From: Acidobacteria bacterium RIFCSPLOWO2_12_FULL_68_19
GTDB lineage: Bacteria; Acidobacteriota; Vicinamibacteria; Vicinamibacterales; UBA2999
Direction of reading: 5' to 3'
Assembly (NCBI GenBank): GCA_001767525.1
Contig: MELF01000033.1
Span: 15,641 to 79,640, forward strand
DNA: 64,000 nucleotides
The notes under the pieces are model-generated. The model was given only the letters and a program-made list of their open reading frames with translations, was not told the origin of the DNA and did no database searches. Position numbers and translations under genes: made by a program. Below, piece by piece: positions 1-8,357 of the stretch (within the stretch, counting starts at the first letter, position 1; each line of letters begins with the position of its first letter).

Positions 1-848
1 TTCGCGCCCTTCGCCCGCCACTCCGGATACGTCGTCTCGGCGCCGCCCCGCGCCCCTTCCTGCGGCATCCGGTACTTGACGGCCGACTCGGTGAGGTACG
101 GATTCTCCCCGGCGAGGTAGTGCGGCACGCGGTACCGCTCGCCCGGCTGGTACTCCTCGGGCTGGCAGGGGTACAACGGGAGCTGCAGCGTGGGCGCGCG
201 GACGTAGGTCGCGCTGCGGACGAGCGGCTCCGTCAGATAGTCGGGATCGACGACCGTGAACGTCCACTCGAGGAACGGCTCCTCCAGCGAGACGTGCTCG
301 ATGACGGTGGCGCGGTCGCTGGCGGGCACGCCGTTGCGGCGCACGTAGCTCTCCTTGAGGTGCGTCGTCGTGATCTCGAGCGTGTCGCCGATGAACCGCC
401 CTGTCGAAAAGCCGTCCCAGGCGTGCAGCGCGTACGGCGAGGGGCGGGGACGGCCGTCGAGCCAGATCATCCGGTCGCCCGGCGTCTTCTCGTACACGAT
501 GCGCAGCGCGACGAGCTGTCTGCTGACCGGATCGACCACCTGGTCGATCCGCATCGGGTCGAGGCCCTTCGCCTGATAGGAGGGACCGCGGGGACGGCAC
601 TGCAGGAGCAGCGAGGTGGCGTTCACCTCCTCGTCGTACGTGTCGGCGCGCATGCGCGCCGCGTCGTTCAGCGGGAGGCCGCGGTAGTCGCCGGGATAGG
701 CGCCGGGGGTGCGGTCGCGCTCGTCCTCGTACGGCAGCCAGCGCCACGTGCCGGTGAGGTCGATCGGCGAGTTCTCCTGCACGGAGACCGGCCGCGCGGC
801 CGGCACCGCCAGCAGCAGGAGCACCGCCGCGGCACGCAATCGACTCAT
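1..848 (-). CDS. Secreted paralogous-family protein, 3' end outside window
   Basis: The reading frame starts at ATG 848 and runs off the left edge, so the C-terminus is missing. The first ~23 residues form a signal peptide (MSRLRAAAVLLLLAVPAA), so export is expected. The body contains 'IDLTGTWRW' near the N-terminus and 'GRFIGDTLEITT...IEHVSLEEPFLEWTFTVVDPDYLTEPLVRS', which matches the core pattern (GRWxGDTLVV, then ERxT, then YExTIEDPxVxTRPW) of seven genes between 38.3 and 46.3 kb. Its function is unknown. It is divergent from the DUF6152-type gene at 1008, the same partnership seen at 37.9-39.3 kb, which suggests a recurring association. I infer family membership from the shared motifs only; the match is more distant than between the other members. 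Confidence 0.7.
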   Translation of the reverse strand, partial: MSRLRAAAVLLLLAVPAARPVSVQENSPIDLTGTWRWLPYEDERDRTPGAYPGDYRGLPLNDAARMRADTYDEEVNATSLLLQCRPRGPSYQAKGLDPMRIDQVVDPVSRQLVALRIVYEKTPGDRMIWLDGRPRPSPYALHAWDGFSTGRFIGDTLEITTTHLKESYVRRNGVPASDRATVIEHVSLEEPFLEWTFTVVDPDYLTEPLVRSATYVRAPTLQLPLYPCQPEEYQPGERYRVPHYLAGENPYLTESAVKYRMPQEGARGGAETTYPEWRAKGA

Positions 849-1007
849 CGTGTCCCTCCGGCCAGCCGAAAGATACTACTCGGGCGTCAGTGCTTCAAGA
901 ACGACCGGGCTCTCTGGTCCCTCTGACGCCGGACGTCCCGTGCGCCTCTGGTCCCTGGCGCATGGACACGACGGGCGGATTGTGCTGCAATCTGCCAGGG
1001 GGCGCTC

Positions 1008-1406
1008 ATGAAGGGATTCCCGCTCGTCGCCGCGGCCGTCGTCGTGGCGGTCCTTGGCGCGCCGGCGCGCGCGCATCATTCGTTTGCCGCGACCTACGAC
1101 CAGAGCAAGACGGTGACGCTCGAGGGCAAGCTCGTCCAGTTCCTCTACCGGAACCCGCACGCGTTCGTCCACGTGCTCGCGCGCGACGACAAGGGCCAGG
1201 AGCAGCGGTGGGCGGTGGAATGGGGCGGCGCCGGCCAGCTCCAGGGTCAAGGCATTACCCGCGAGACGCTCAAGCCTGGCGATGTCGTCGTCATCACCGG
1301 CAACCCCGCGCGCAGCCCCGGCGAATACCGGCTCCGCATGCTGACGCTGCGGCGCCCCGCCGACGGGTTCGGCTGGGGCACCCGCGAAGGCGAGATCGTC
1401 GAGTAG
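1008..1406 (+). CDS. DUF6152-type small secreted protein
   Basis: This 132-residue protein has a signal peptide of about 22 residues ending ...GAPARA, followed at once by the hallmark 'HHSFAATYD' motif. It continues as a small beta-rich domain with 'VTLEGKLVQFLYRNPHAFVHV' type strands and 'GITRETLKPGDVVVITGNPA', the arrangement seen in DUF6152 proteins, which are abundant in Acidobacteriota and some Proteobacteria and have no known function. A second copy lies at 37898-38329. Both copies neighbour genes of the GRWxGDTLVV secreted family, so a joint periplasmic role is likely but undefined. The start is the only ATG that gives a complete signal peptide. Confidence 0.8.
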   Translation: MKGFPLVAAAVVVAVLGAPARAHHSFAATYDQSKTVTLEGKLVQFLYRNPHAFVHVLARDDKGQEQRWAVEWGGAGQLQGQGITRETLKPGDVVVITGNPARSPGEYRLRMLTLRRPADGFGWGTREGEIVE

Positions 1407-1407
1407 G

Positions 1408-3231
1408 TCACGGTCTCAGCACGTACTCCGGCGCCGACGTGTTCTGCCCCTTGTAGCAGCAGCTCCCCAGGAAGTTCGGCCGGTAGGGGTTGCTGGCGCT
1501 GTTGTTCCCCGGCGGCAGCGCACCCGCTTTGGCCGGTCCGTTGATCCGGGCGAGCACCCGGTCGCGCGCCTGCTCGAGTTGACCGAGCAGCCGATCGACG
1601 TCCCACCCGACGAGCGCGCCCTTCCAGACGACGACTCTTCCGGCGACGAGCACGTCCCGCACGTGCCGCGGGTTCATCATCGTGACGATCGTGCCGGGCA
1701 CGTTGTTCATCGGCCACGTGCTGATGCTCCGCGCCTCGAGCACGACGATGTCGGCCTCCTTGCCCGGCGTCAGCGTGCCGGCCTTGTCCAGGATCCGGTT
1801 GGCCGCCGCGCCCGCGATCGTGGCCATCTCGATGCACTGTCGCGACGTGAGGAGCTGCGGCATCGGCAGGTTCCCGGGGTTCGTCTCGGCGAACGCCAGG
1901 TTGTTGGCCAGCGCGCGCTGCAGACAGAACGCCCCGCGCATCAGCGAGAAAGGGTCGGTCGTCATGTTCGAATCGACGTCGGGGCTCAGGCTGGGCAGGA
2001 TGCCGTGCTCGAGCGCCTCCTGGAACGGCGGCATCCCGTGGCGCATCTGCATCTCGATCAGGTTCGCAATCGAGACGTGCGCGCCACGGTCGCGGAGGAT
2101 CTCCCACACCCGGGAGCGGCCGCCGTTCGGATAACCGCTCCGACCGGCCCCCATCTGCGCCAGAGGGTCGTCGTGCCACCGCGTGCCGTGGATCAAGGTG
2201 AGGTCGGACCAGTCGGCGCCGTTCCTCGGGTCGGCGGCAATGGCGAGCATGGCGTTCACGTTGCCGAACGAATGGTTGCTGATGAGCGCCCCGAACGAGC
2301 GGCCGAGCTGCCAGCCGGTGTAGGGCGCACCCGGGAACGCCGGTCCGCCGCCGCCGCCGAAGCCGAGCGTCACGAGCTGGTCCCGCGAGCTGAAATACGT
2401 CTTCGCGAGCCGGCCGATCCCCCTCGTCGTGTCGTTCATCGCGCCCGGCACCTCGTACGCGTAGCCGTCGGCCCGGCGATCAATCCCGCCGCTGTAGGCG
2501 AACACCATGCGGCGTCCCGAGTCCATCAGCCCCTTGATGATGGCGTCGGTGTGCTCGGGCGTGTGGTTCGCCTGCGAGGTATCGGTGCCGCACGTCACGC
2601 CCTGCGTCAACTGGCTGAGGCAGGTGACGAGCTCCGAGATGTAGCAGTCCTCGGGATCGTACGGCACGCGGCCCAGATCCCAGATCACCCGATTCGGATC
2701 GGCCGGATCGACGATCCGTCCCGCCGTCCAGATGGCCTGCACCACCGACTGGTAGCTCTCCATCGGCCACGCCTGGGAGAGCACGCCGTCGGGGATGATG
2801 CTGCGCTGGATCGTCTCGTACTGGTGGTGGTGCGTCGTGATGAAGCCGGGCATGACGATCGTCCCCGCGCAGTCGACGACTTCCGCATCAGGAGCGGTCA
2901 GCGCCGGTCCGACCGCGGCGATGCGCGCGCCGTCGACCAGGACGTCGGCGTGCTCGAAATCGCCGACCTTCGGGTCGAGGCTGAGCACGACGCCCCCGCG
3001 CAGCAGGATCCGGCGCTTCCGCCCGTCACCCACCAGGTTCTGCAGCGCGCCGGGCGCCGTGCGTCGGACTCCGGCAAGCGGCCCGGCCGATTGCGGTCCG
3101 CCCGTGCCCGCCGCGCTGCGGCAGGCGGCGGCGCCGAGCGCCGACGTCGCAAGGCCCGCCGCGCCGGTACGAAGGAAGTCGCGCCGGGACGGCGTCGGTC
3201 CCGGTCGTTCCGCGGGAGTTCGTGTTGACAT
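1408..3231 (-). CDS. Tat-exported amidohydrolase (TrzA/SsnA-like)
   Basis: The 607-residue product begins with a twin-arginine signal (SRRDFLRTGAAGLA at residues 16-29) followed by a lipobox-like LGAAAC, so it is probably exported folded and perhaps lipid-anchored. The metal-binding barrel then follows: a composite N-terminal beta domain (LSLDPKVGDFEHADVLVDG), the HxH-type 'GFITTHHHQYE', a His in 'LIHGTRW', and 'LSPDVDSNMT' providing the catalytic Asp region. The C-terminal 'ILDKAGTLTPGKEADIVVLE' closes the beta domain. This is the layout of cytosine deaminase/chlorohydrolase-like enzymes that act on ring or exocyclic amino/chloro groups; the substrate cannot be told. It is convergent with the DUF6152 gene and next to an MFS carrier on the same strand. 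Confidence 0.82.
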   Translation of the reverse strand: MSTRTPAERPGPTPSRRDFLRTGAAGLATSALGAAACRSAAGTGGPQSAGPLAGVRRTAPGALQNLVGDGRKRRILLRGGVVLSLDPKVGDFEHADVLVDGARIAAVGPALTAPDAEVVDCAGTIVMPGFITTHHHQYETIQRSIIPDGVLSQAWPMESYQSVVQAIWTAGRIVDPADPNRVIWDLGRVPYDPEDCYISELVTCLSQLTQGVTCGTDTSQANHTPEHTDAIIKGLMDSGRRMVFAYSGGIDRRADGYAYEVPGAMNDTTRGIGRLAKTYFSSRDQLVTLGFGGGGGPAFPGAPYTGWQLGRSFGALISNHSFGNVNAMLAIAADPRNGADWSDLTLIHGTRWHDDPLAQMGAGRSGYPNGGRSRVWEILRDRGAHVSIANLIEMQMRHGMPPFQEALEHGILPSLSPDVDSNMTTDPFSLMRGAFCLQRALANNLAFAETNPGNLPMPQLLTSRQCIEMATIAGAAANRILDKAGTLTPGKEADIVVLEARSISTWPMNNVPGTIVTMMNPRHVRDVLVAGRVVVWKGALVGWDVDRLLGQLEQARDRVLARINGPAKAGALPPGNNSASNPYRPNFLGSCCYKGQNTSAPEYVLRP

Positions 3232-3294
3232 GGCGGCTACTGTAGCCCAACGACCGGCGTCCCGGGCGCGCGTCCCCGGCGCGCCGGGGTGGAG

Positions 3295-4605
3295 TCACGC
3301 CAGCTCCTGGCCGCGGGTTTCTCTCGCGAAGATCAGCGTCACCGGCCCCAGCAGGTACACGAGGCTCAGGGCGCTAATCGCGTATGCGAACGAGCCGGTG
3401 TAGAGCACCATGAGACCGGTGAGGAACGGACCCGCGGCCGAGACGACGCGGCCGATATTGAAGCAGAAGCCGGCGCCGGTCGTCCGCAGCGGCGTGGGAA
3501 AGAGCTCCGGCAGATAGATCGGGAAGGCCGCATAGATGCCGAGGGTGAAGAAGCCGAGAAGCGGGAGCAGGACGAGCATCTGGCCGATCGTCCAGGGCCC
3601 GAGGAAGATGAGCGGCGCCGCGAACGCGCCCCCGACGAAGAACACCAGGAACGCCGGCTTGCGTCCGAAGCGATCCGCCAGCGCCGCCACACCGGCGTAG
3701 CCGGGCAGCGAGCCGAGCGTCAGGATCATGATCGCGTAGCTCACGTAGGAGCTGGCGCTCACGCCGGCGGCGAGCGACGGATCGTCGGCGATCCGGTTCT
3801 GGATGAGCGCCGGCACCCACGCCGACACGCCCCAGAAGCCGAAGTTCGCGACGCTCGCCAGCATCGAGCCGACGATCGTGTCGCGCCGCAGATCGCGGCC
3901 GAAAATCTGCGCGAGGGTGAACCGTCGCACCTTCGCACCGTCGAACGCACCGTCGCACCCTCGCACCGTCGCACCTTCGCACCGTTCCTCCAGCCACCGC
4001 TCCGACTCCCGCATCGACTTCCGGATCATGAAGACGAGCACGGCGGGAAGCGCGCCGACCAGGAAGACGAGCCGCCAGCTGTAGCCGCCCACCATCAGAT
4101 AGATGAACGCCGCCGCGAAGTACCCCATGCCCGCGGACGTCTGGAGGATGGCCGCGCCTTTCGCCCGCGCCCGCTCCGGCCACGTCTCGGCCAGCAGCGC
4201 CGCGCCGGCCGCCCATTCCCCGCCAACGCCCAGACCGGTGAGGAACCGATAGGCGCCGAGCTCCCACCATGAGCCCGCCGTCGCCGCCAGCCCGGTGCAC
4301 AGCGCGTAGACGAGGATGGTGAGCATCAGCGTGGGCTTCCGTCCGACGTAGTCGGCGACCACGCCGAACACGATGCCGCCCAGGGCCCAGCCGACGAGGA
4401 ACACCGAGAAGATCAGGCCGCCGTACCAGCCGATGTTCTGGACGGTCCCCGCCCGGCCGAGCAGATCGCCGAGCGCCGGTCCCATCACCATGGTGTAGAG
4501 CGTGGAGTCCATCAGGTCGAACAGGAAGCCGAGCCACGTCATCAGCAGCACCGTCCACTGGTACCGCTCGATCTGCCTCCACCACGGCTGCGCCGCATTT
4601 GACAT
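3295..4605 (-). CDS. MFS transporter (metabolite:H+ symporter type)
   Basis: The 436-residue integral membrane protein has about twelve hydrophobic segments and the MFS signature in loop 2-3 (GVVADYVGRKPTLM), repeated in the second half (ALADRFGRKPAFLV). The N-terminus 'DLMDSTLYTMV' resembles aromatic-acid/metabolite symporters. The central loop contains an odd Arg/Cys-rich stretch (EERCEGATVRGCDGAFDGAKVRRF, about residues 207-230) encoded exactly by a short-period DNA repeat at 3921-3985, so repeat DNA has expanded the cytoplasmic loop without breaking the frame. It follows no close partner on its strand except the downstream amidohydrolase, whose substrate or product it may carry. Its start lies only 32 bases from the divergent TAXI gene. 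Confidence 0.88.
   Translation of the reverse strand: MSNAAQPWWRQIERYQWTVLLMTWLGFLFDLMDSTLYTMVMGPALGDLLGRAGTVQNIGWYGGLIFSVFLVGWALGGIVFGVVADYVGRKPTLMLTILVYALCTGLAATAGSWWELGAYRFLTGLGVGGEWAAGAALLAETWPERARAKGAAILQTSAGMGYFAAAFIYLMVGGYSWRLVFLVGALPAVLVFMIRKSMRESERWLEERCEGATVRGCDGAFDGAKVRRFTLAQIFGRDLRRDTIVGSMLASVANFGFWGVSAWVPALIQNRIADDPSLAAGVSASSYVSYAIMILTLGSLPGYAGVAALADRFGRKPAFLVFFVGGAFAAPLIFLGPWTIGQMLVLLPLLGFFTLGIYAAFPIYLPELFPTPLRTTGAGFCFNIGRVVSAAGPFLTGLMVLYTGSFAYAISALSLVYLLGPVTLIFARETRGQELA
3921..3985. repeat. Short-period (TCGCACC)n degenerate repeat inside a gene
   Basis: About eight imperfect copies of the unit CGCACCGT / CGCACCTT stand in tandem with a period of about eight bases. The array is in frame within the MFS gene, where it encodes an Arg/Cys/Gly-rich loop. 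It is one of several low-complexity families in the window (compare 11649-11720, 24088-24167 and 37578-37638). Confidence 0.8.
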
Positions 4606-4637
4606 GCGTTCCCACTCCTCGACAAGATGGCTCGAGG

Positions 4638-5633
4638 ATGTCGAGCCCCCTTCGCGCGTTCCCGCTCCTCTGTGCCGCGCTCGGCCTGCTCGCCGCCGCC
4701 GCGTGCGGCCGCGACAGCGGATCGACCCGCGTCATCAACATCGTCACCGCGCCGCCCGGCGGCAGTTGGTACGTGATGGGCGGCGCGCTCGCCAGCGTGA
4801 TCAACGACGCCGTGCCGGGCGTTCAGGCCGTGGCGGAGGTCAGCGGCGGTGCGGAGGAAAACGTCCGCCTGGTTGGCACCGGACAGTCGAACCTCGGGTT
4901 CGTGATCAGCAAGACGGCGCTGCAAGGGTATCAGGGGCTGGAACCGTTCGCCCAGCCGTTCTCGAACCTGCGGATGCTGCTCGGCAACCTCGACGTCGGA
5001 CAGATCCACGTGGTCGTGCTCGACGGATCGCCGCTCGACGACGTCTGCGATCTGCGGGAGCGGCGGGTCGGGGTCGGCCCGTCCGGCCACGGCAGCCTCG
5101 CCAACCTCCGCGAAATCTTCTCGGCGGGCTGCGGCTTCACCTTCGACGACATCACGCCGGTGTACCTGCCGTACGACCAGGCGCTCGGGGCGCTCGGCGA
5201 CGGCCGGCTCGACGCGGCCGTGCTGTACGTCTCGCCGCCGATTCCGGCGATCAGCGAGTTCGGGGCGACCCACCGCTTCCGCCTGCTGCCGCTGACCGAG
5301 GCCGCGCGCGACGGCGTGGTGGCGAAGTACCGCTACTACTTGAAGACGGCGATTCCCGCCGACGCCTACTCCGGCCTCGGCGCGGACGTGCCGGTCGTCG
5401 GCACGTCGAACGGCCTGATGACGAGCGCCGACGTGCCGGAGGATCTCGTCTACGGGATCACCAAAGCCACTTTCGAGAACATCGACCGCTTCCGCAGCAG
5501 CTACCCCACGATTGCCGACTTCTCGCTGGAGGTGGCGCCGAAGGACGGACTCATCCCCTACCACGAGGGGGCGATTCGCTACTACCGCGAGCGGGGCGTC
5601 TGGCCCGAGAGGGGGTCAGACCCCGGTGATTGA
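4638..5633 (+). CDS. TAXI-family TRAP solute-binding lipoprotein
   Basis: The mature start is chosen at ATG 4638 because it gives a clean lipoprotein signal (LGLLAAAAC), whereas an upstream ATG at 4599 would overlap the divergent MFS start and add hydrophilic residues before the signal. The 331-residue product contains the TAXI pattern 'IVTAPPGGSWYVMGGALASVIN' for the first strand-helix, 'AVAEVSGGAEENVRLV' and 'GPSGHGSLANLREI'. TAXI proteins bind organic acids such as glutamate, 2-oxoglutarate or aromatic acids and hand them to a fused DctQM permease; that permease is the next gene, overlapping by 8 bases. A perfect palindrome overlaps its last codons. Confidence 0.9.
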   Translation: MSSPLRAFPLLCAALGLLAAAACGRDSGSTRVINIVTAPPGGSWYVMGGALASVINDAVPGVQAVAEVSGGAEENVRLVGTGQSNLGFVISKTALQGYQGLEPFAQPFSNLRMLLGNLDVGQIHVVVLDGSPLDDVCDLRERRVGVGPSGHGSLANLREIFSAGCGFTFDDITPVYLPYDQALGALGDGRLDAAVLYVSPPIPAISEFGATHRFRLLPLTEAARDGVVAKYRYYLKTAIPADAYSGLGADVPVVGTSNGLMTSADVPEDLVYGITKATFENIDRFRSSYPTIADFSLEVAPKDGLIPYHEGAIRYYRERGVWPERGSDPGD

Positions 5634-5649
5634 CCGGGGTCTGACCCCC
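5611..5649. repeat. Perfect GGGGTCAGACCCC-type palindrome at a gene junction
   Basis: Two perfect 17-base arms (GGGGGTCAGACCCCGGT and its complement) flank a 5-base loop. The hairpin covers the last codons and stop of the TAXI gene (TGA at 5631) and the likely GTG start (5626) of the permease. The same GGGGGTCAGACCCC core recurs at 16628-16740. Confidence 0.92.
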
Positions 5650-7365
5650 GTCCGGATCCTCCTGATTGCGACGTCGGCGTTCGCGCTCTATGCGAACGCC
5701 ACGACGCTCCTCGCGCCGGAATACAACCGGATGGTCCACTGGGGCCTGATGGGCGCCGTGGCGCTGCTGACATACGGGCGGAGCCGCACCAGTCCCGGTG
5801 CACTTCGGGCCGTCGATCTGGGACTCGCGGCCCTCGTCGCCGCCTCCACCGTCTTTCTCATCGTCGACTACCCCGACTACATCCAGCGCACGGGCATCGT
5901 CACGGCGGCCGAGCTCGCTTTCGGCGTCCTGATGATTGCGCTCGTGCTCGAAGCCACGCGCCGGGTCGTCGGCTGGTTCCTCGTGCTGATGGTGGTGGCG
6001 GCGCTCGCCTACGCCCTGGCCGGCCAGCACCTGCCGGGGCTCTTCGCGCACCGCGGGTACGACCTGTCGCGGCTGGTCGGAGCGCTCTATCTCGGCAGCA
6101 ACGGCATCTACGGGCTGCCGATGGAGATCTCGGCAACCTTCGTGATCATGTTCGTGATCTTCGGCGCCCTGCTGACACAGTCGGGCGGCGACCGCTGGTT
6201 CATGGATCTCGCCCTGGCGCTGACCGGCCGGCTGCGCGGCGGCGCAGCGATGAGCGCGGTGACGTCGAGCGCGCTCATGGGGATGATCTCCGGCTCGCCG
6301 GTCGCCTGCGTGGTGACGGTCGGAAACTTCACCGTGCCGCTGATGACCCGGACCGGCTTCGGCCGCGAGTTCGCCGGCGCCACCGTCGCGGTCGCCTCCA
6401 CGGCCTCGATGTTCACGCCGCCGCTCATGGGCGCCGGGGCGTTCCTCATCGCGGAGTACCTGCAGGTCCCGTACAGCGAGGTCGCCAAGGCCGCCATCCT
6501 GCCGGCGGCGCTCTTCTACCTCGCGCTCATCATCACCGTGTACCTGTGGGCCGTTGAGCGAGGCATCGGGCCGGACACCGAGCAGCCGCTGCCGGAGGTG
6601 GGCCGCACGCTCGCGCGCTACGGCCACATGATGCCGCCCGTCGTGGCGCTGGTCGGGCTGATCTACACCGGGCGGAGCTTGATGCAGGCGGCCTTCTGGT
6701 CGATCGTGCTGACGTTCGCGTGCTCGCTCCTCCGCTCGCACACACGGGTCGGCCTCGCGCGACTGATCGGCACGCTCGAGGAAGGGGCCCGGGGCGTGAT
6801 CGCCATCGCGGTCGCCTGCGCCGCCGCCGGCATCATCGTCGGCGTCATCAATCTCACCGGGATCGGATTCACGCTGTCGGCGACGCTCACCGGCCTGGCA
6901 CAAGGGCAGCCGCTGCTGCTGCTCACGCTCATCATGGCGGCGGCGCTCCTGCTCGGGATGGCGATTCCGCCCACCGCGGTCTATCTGGTGCTGGCCGGCC
7001 TGAGCGTGCCGGCGATGACGACCGCCGGCTTCGAGCCGATGGCGGCGCACTTCTTCATCTTCTTCTTCAGCTCGATGGGGGCGGTCACGCCGCCGGTGGC
7101 GCTGGCGGCCTACGCGGCGGCCGCCCTCTCGGGCGCCGACGTCACTCGGACCGGCTGGCTCGCATTCCGCCTGGGGATCACGGGTTACATCATCCCGTTC
7201 CTCTGCATGTATTACAGCGGCCTGCTCCTGGCCGGCGGACCGGCGAACGTCTTGTGGGAGCTGACGGTCGCGGTCGCGCTCATCGTCGCCGTGTCGGTGG
7301 CCGTGCACCTGGTCAACCGGCTCACCGACCGGACGCCTCACGGCGAACCGCTGTCGCAGCCGTGA
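5626..7365 (+). CDS. TRAP transporter fused permease (DctQ-DctM, 4TM/12TM)
   Basis: The 579-residue protein is hydrophobic throughout. The first ~150 residues form a four-helix small-permease module and the rest the large ion-transporter-superfamily module, with the conserved 'SSALMGMISGSPVACVVTVG', 'TASMFTPPLMGAGAFLIAEYL', 'MAIPPTAVYLVL' and 'SSMGAVTPPVALAAYAAAALSGAD' segments. Its length and layout match fused DctQM permeases that work with TAXI receptors, powered by a Na+ or H+ gradient. I chose GTG 5626, which overlaps the TAXI stop; the upstream extension of this frame is only the shadow of the TAXI gene. Because the start lies in one arm of a perfect hairpin, translation initiation may be limited by that structure. 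Its stop abuts the convergent gene at 7366 with no spacer. Confidence 0.88.
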   Translation: MIDRGLTPVRILLIATSAFALYANATTLLAPEYNRMVHWGLMGAVALLTYGRSRTSPGALRAVDLGLAALVAASTVFLIVDYPDYIQRTGIVTAAELAFGVLMIALVLEATRRVVGWFLVLMVVAALAYALAGQHLPGLFAHRGYDLSRLVGALYLGSNGIYGLPMEISATFVIMFVIFGALLTQSGGDRWFMDLALALTGRLRGGAAMSAVTSSALMGMISGSPVACVVTVGNFTVPLMTRTGFGREFAGATVAVASTASMFTPPLMGAGAFLIAEYLQVPYSEVAKAAILPAALFYLALIITVYLWAVERGIGPDTEQPLPEVGRTLARYGHMMPPVVALVGLIYTGRSLMQAAFWSIVLTFACSLLRSHTRVGLARLIGTLEEGARGVIAIAVACAAAGIIVGVINLTGIGFTLSATLTGLAQGQPLLLLTLIMAAALLLGMAIPPTAVYLVLAGLSVPAMTTAGFEPMAAHFFIFFFSSMGAVTPPVALAAYAAAALSGADVTRTGWLAFRLGITGYIIPFLCMYYSGLLLAGGPANVLWELTVAVALIVAVSVAVHLVNRLTDRTPHGEPLSQP

Positions 7366-7851
7366 TTACTCGCGCAGCTCGGCGATGACGCGCTCGGCGC
7401 GCGCCCGCTCCGCGGCCCGCTGCGGATTGACGTAGCGGATGCCGGTGGCGATGTGCGCGCCCGGCTCGTGGACCGGATCCGGCGCGTCGCGCAGTACTTC
7501 GACGACCTGAAGATCGAGCTTCGCGTTGTACGGCGTCGCCCGCATCGCGGGAGCGAGCTGCCGGACGACGCCCTTGACGTAGTAGACGAACTCCGCGTCC
7601 ACGAAGACGAGGGTGAGCTTCCCGTCCCGCCGCGCGTTGCCCGTGGTGCGGCTCTCGGCGTAGGTCGCCAGGCGGATCGTCCGGCGATTCAGCGCGACCA
7701 CCTCGAAATAGCTCAGCAGCGCCTGGTGGGGAAACCCGCGCTCGTCCACCGTGCTCACCACGACGACGCGGTCGGCGACGCCGGCGAGATCGTCACCGCC
7801 GAGCGCGCGGAACAGGTCGTCCGGCAATTGGTCGCCAACGTGCGTCGACAT
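7366..7851 (-). CDS. Pyridoxamine 5'-phosphate oxidase-like FMN-binding protein
   Basis: The 161-residue soluble protein reads like a split-barrel flavin-binding domain: 'RVVVVSTVDERGFPHQALLSYFEVVAL' for the first strands, then 'TIRLATYAESRTTGNARRDGKLTLVFVDAEFVYYVKGVV'. Members bind FMN or F420 and reduce diverse small molecules or heme. No substrate can be assigned. It is convergent with the TRAP permease (stop codons adjacent) and divergent from the coxG-like gene with about 32 bases between the two starts, so its promoter must overlap the hydroxylase operon's start region. Confidence 0.75.
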   Translation of the reverse strand: MSTHVGDQLPDDLFRALGGDDLAGVADRVVVVSTVDERGFPHQALLSYFEVVALNRRTIRLATYAESRTTGNARRDGKLTLVFVDAEFVYYVKGVVRQLAPAMRATPYNAKLDLQVVEVLRDAPDPVHEPGAHIATGIRYVNPQRAAERARAERVIAELRE

Positions 7852-7883
7852 ACGTCCTTATGATGTACGATTTACGGCGGTCC

Positions 7884-8357
7884 ATGGGTCTCCAGACCTC
7901 CGGTGACATCTCCGTTGACGTGCCGCGGAGCGCGGCGTTCACGTTCCTGCAGGACCCCCGTCGTCTCGCCGCCTGCATTCCCGGCTGCCGGGACCTCCGC
8001 GAAATCGGTCCGAACCGCTACTCGGCGACGCTCTCGAGCCGCGTCGCCTTCATGACCGTCAGCTTCAATGTCACCATCGACGTCGAACGGGTCGATCCAC
8101 CGCACGCAATTCACGCGACGATTACCGGCGACGCGGTCGGTCTGGCGGGACACGTGGCCGCGACGGCCACCGTGCAACTGGTCGAGCAGGGCCAGGACCG
8201 AACGACCATCCGCCACACGACCGACATCGCGCTAACGGGCAAGCTGGGCGGCCTCGGCCAGCCGGTCTTCCGCGCGACCAGCGCGCAACTGGCGCGCGAG
8301 TTCGGCGCCAATCTGAAGACCGCGCTCGAAAGGCAGCGGACCGGAACGCCCGCGTGA
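7884..8357 (+). CDS. coxG: CoxG-like SRPBCC protein, first gene of hydroxylase operon
   Basis: From ATG 7884 the protein is 157 residues and begins like other CoxG proteins (GDISVDVPRSAAFTFLQDPRRLAACIPGC). It has the START/SRPBCC helix-grip fold pattern and the family's ending 'LGGLGQPVFRATSAQLAREFGANL'. CoxG recruits or matures Cox-type MoCo hydroxylases at the membrane in CO dehydrogenase systems; here the role is inferred from position. Upstream ATGs at 7860 and 7863 exist but add a non-family extension. Its stop overlaps the GTG start of the next gene (GTGA). Confidence 0.85.
   Translation: MGLQTSGDISVDVPRSAAFTFLQDPRRLAACIPGCRDLREIGPNRYSATLSSRVAFMTVSFNVTIDVERVDPPHAIHATITGDAVGLAGHVAATATVQLVEQGQDRTTIRHTTDIALTGKLGGLGQPVFRATSAQLAREFGANLKTALERQRTGTPA

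Noticed and set aside
4599-4637. Upstream ATG for the TAXI gene
   Set aside because: It would overlap the divergent MFS start and place 13 polar residues before the lipoprotein signal.
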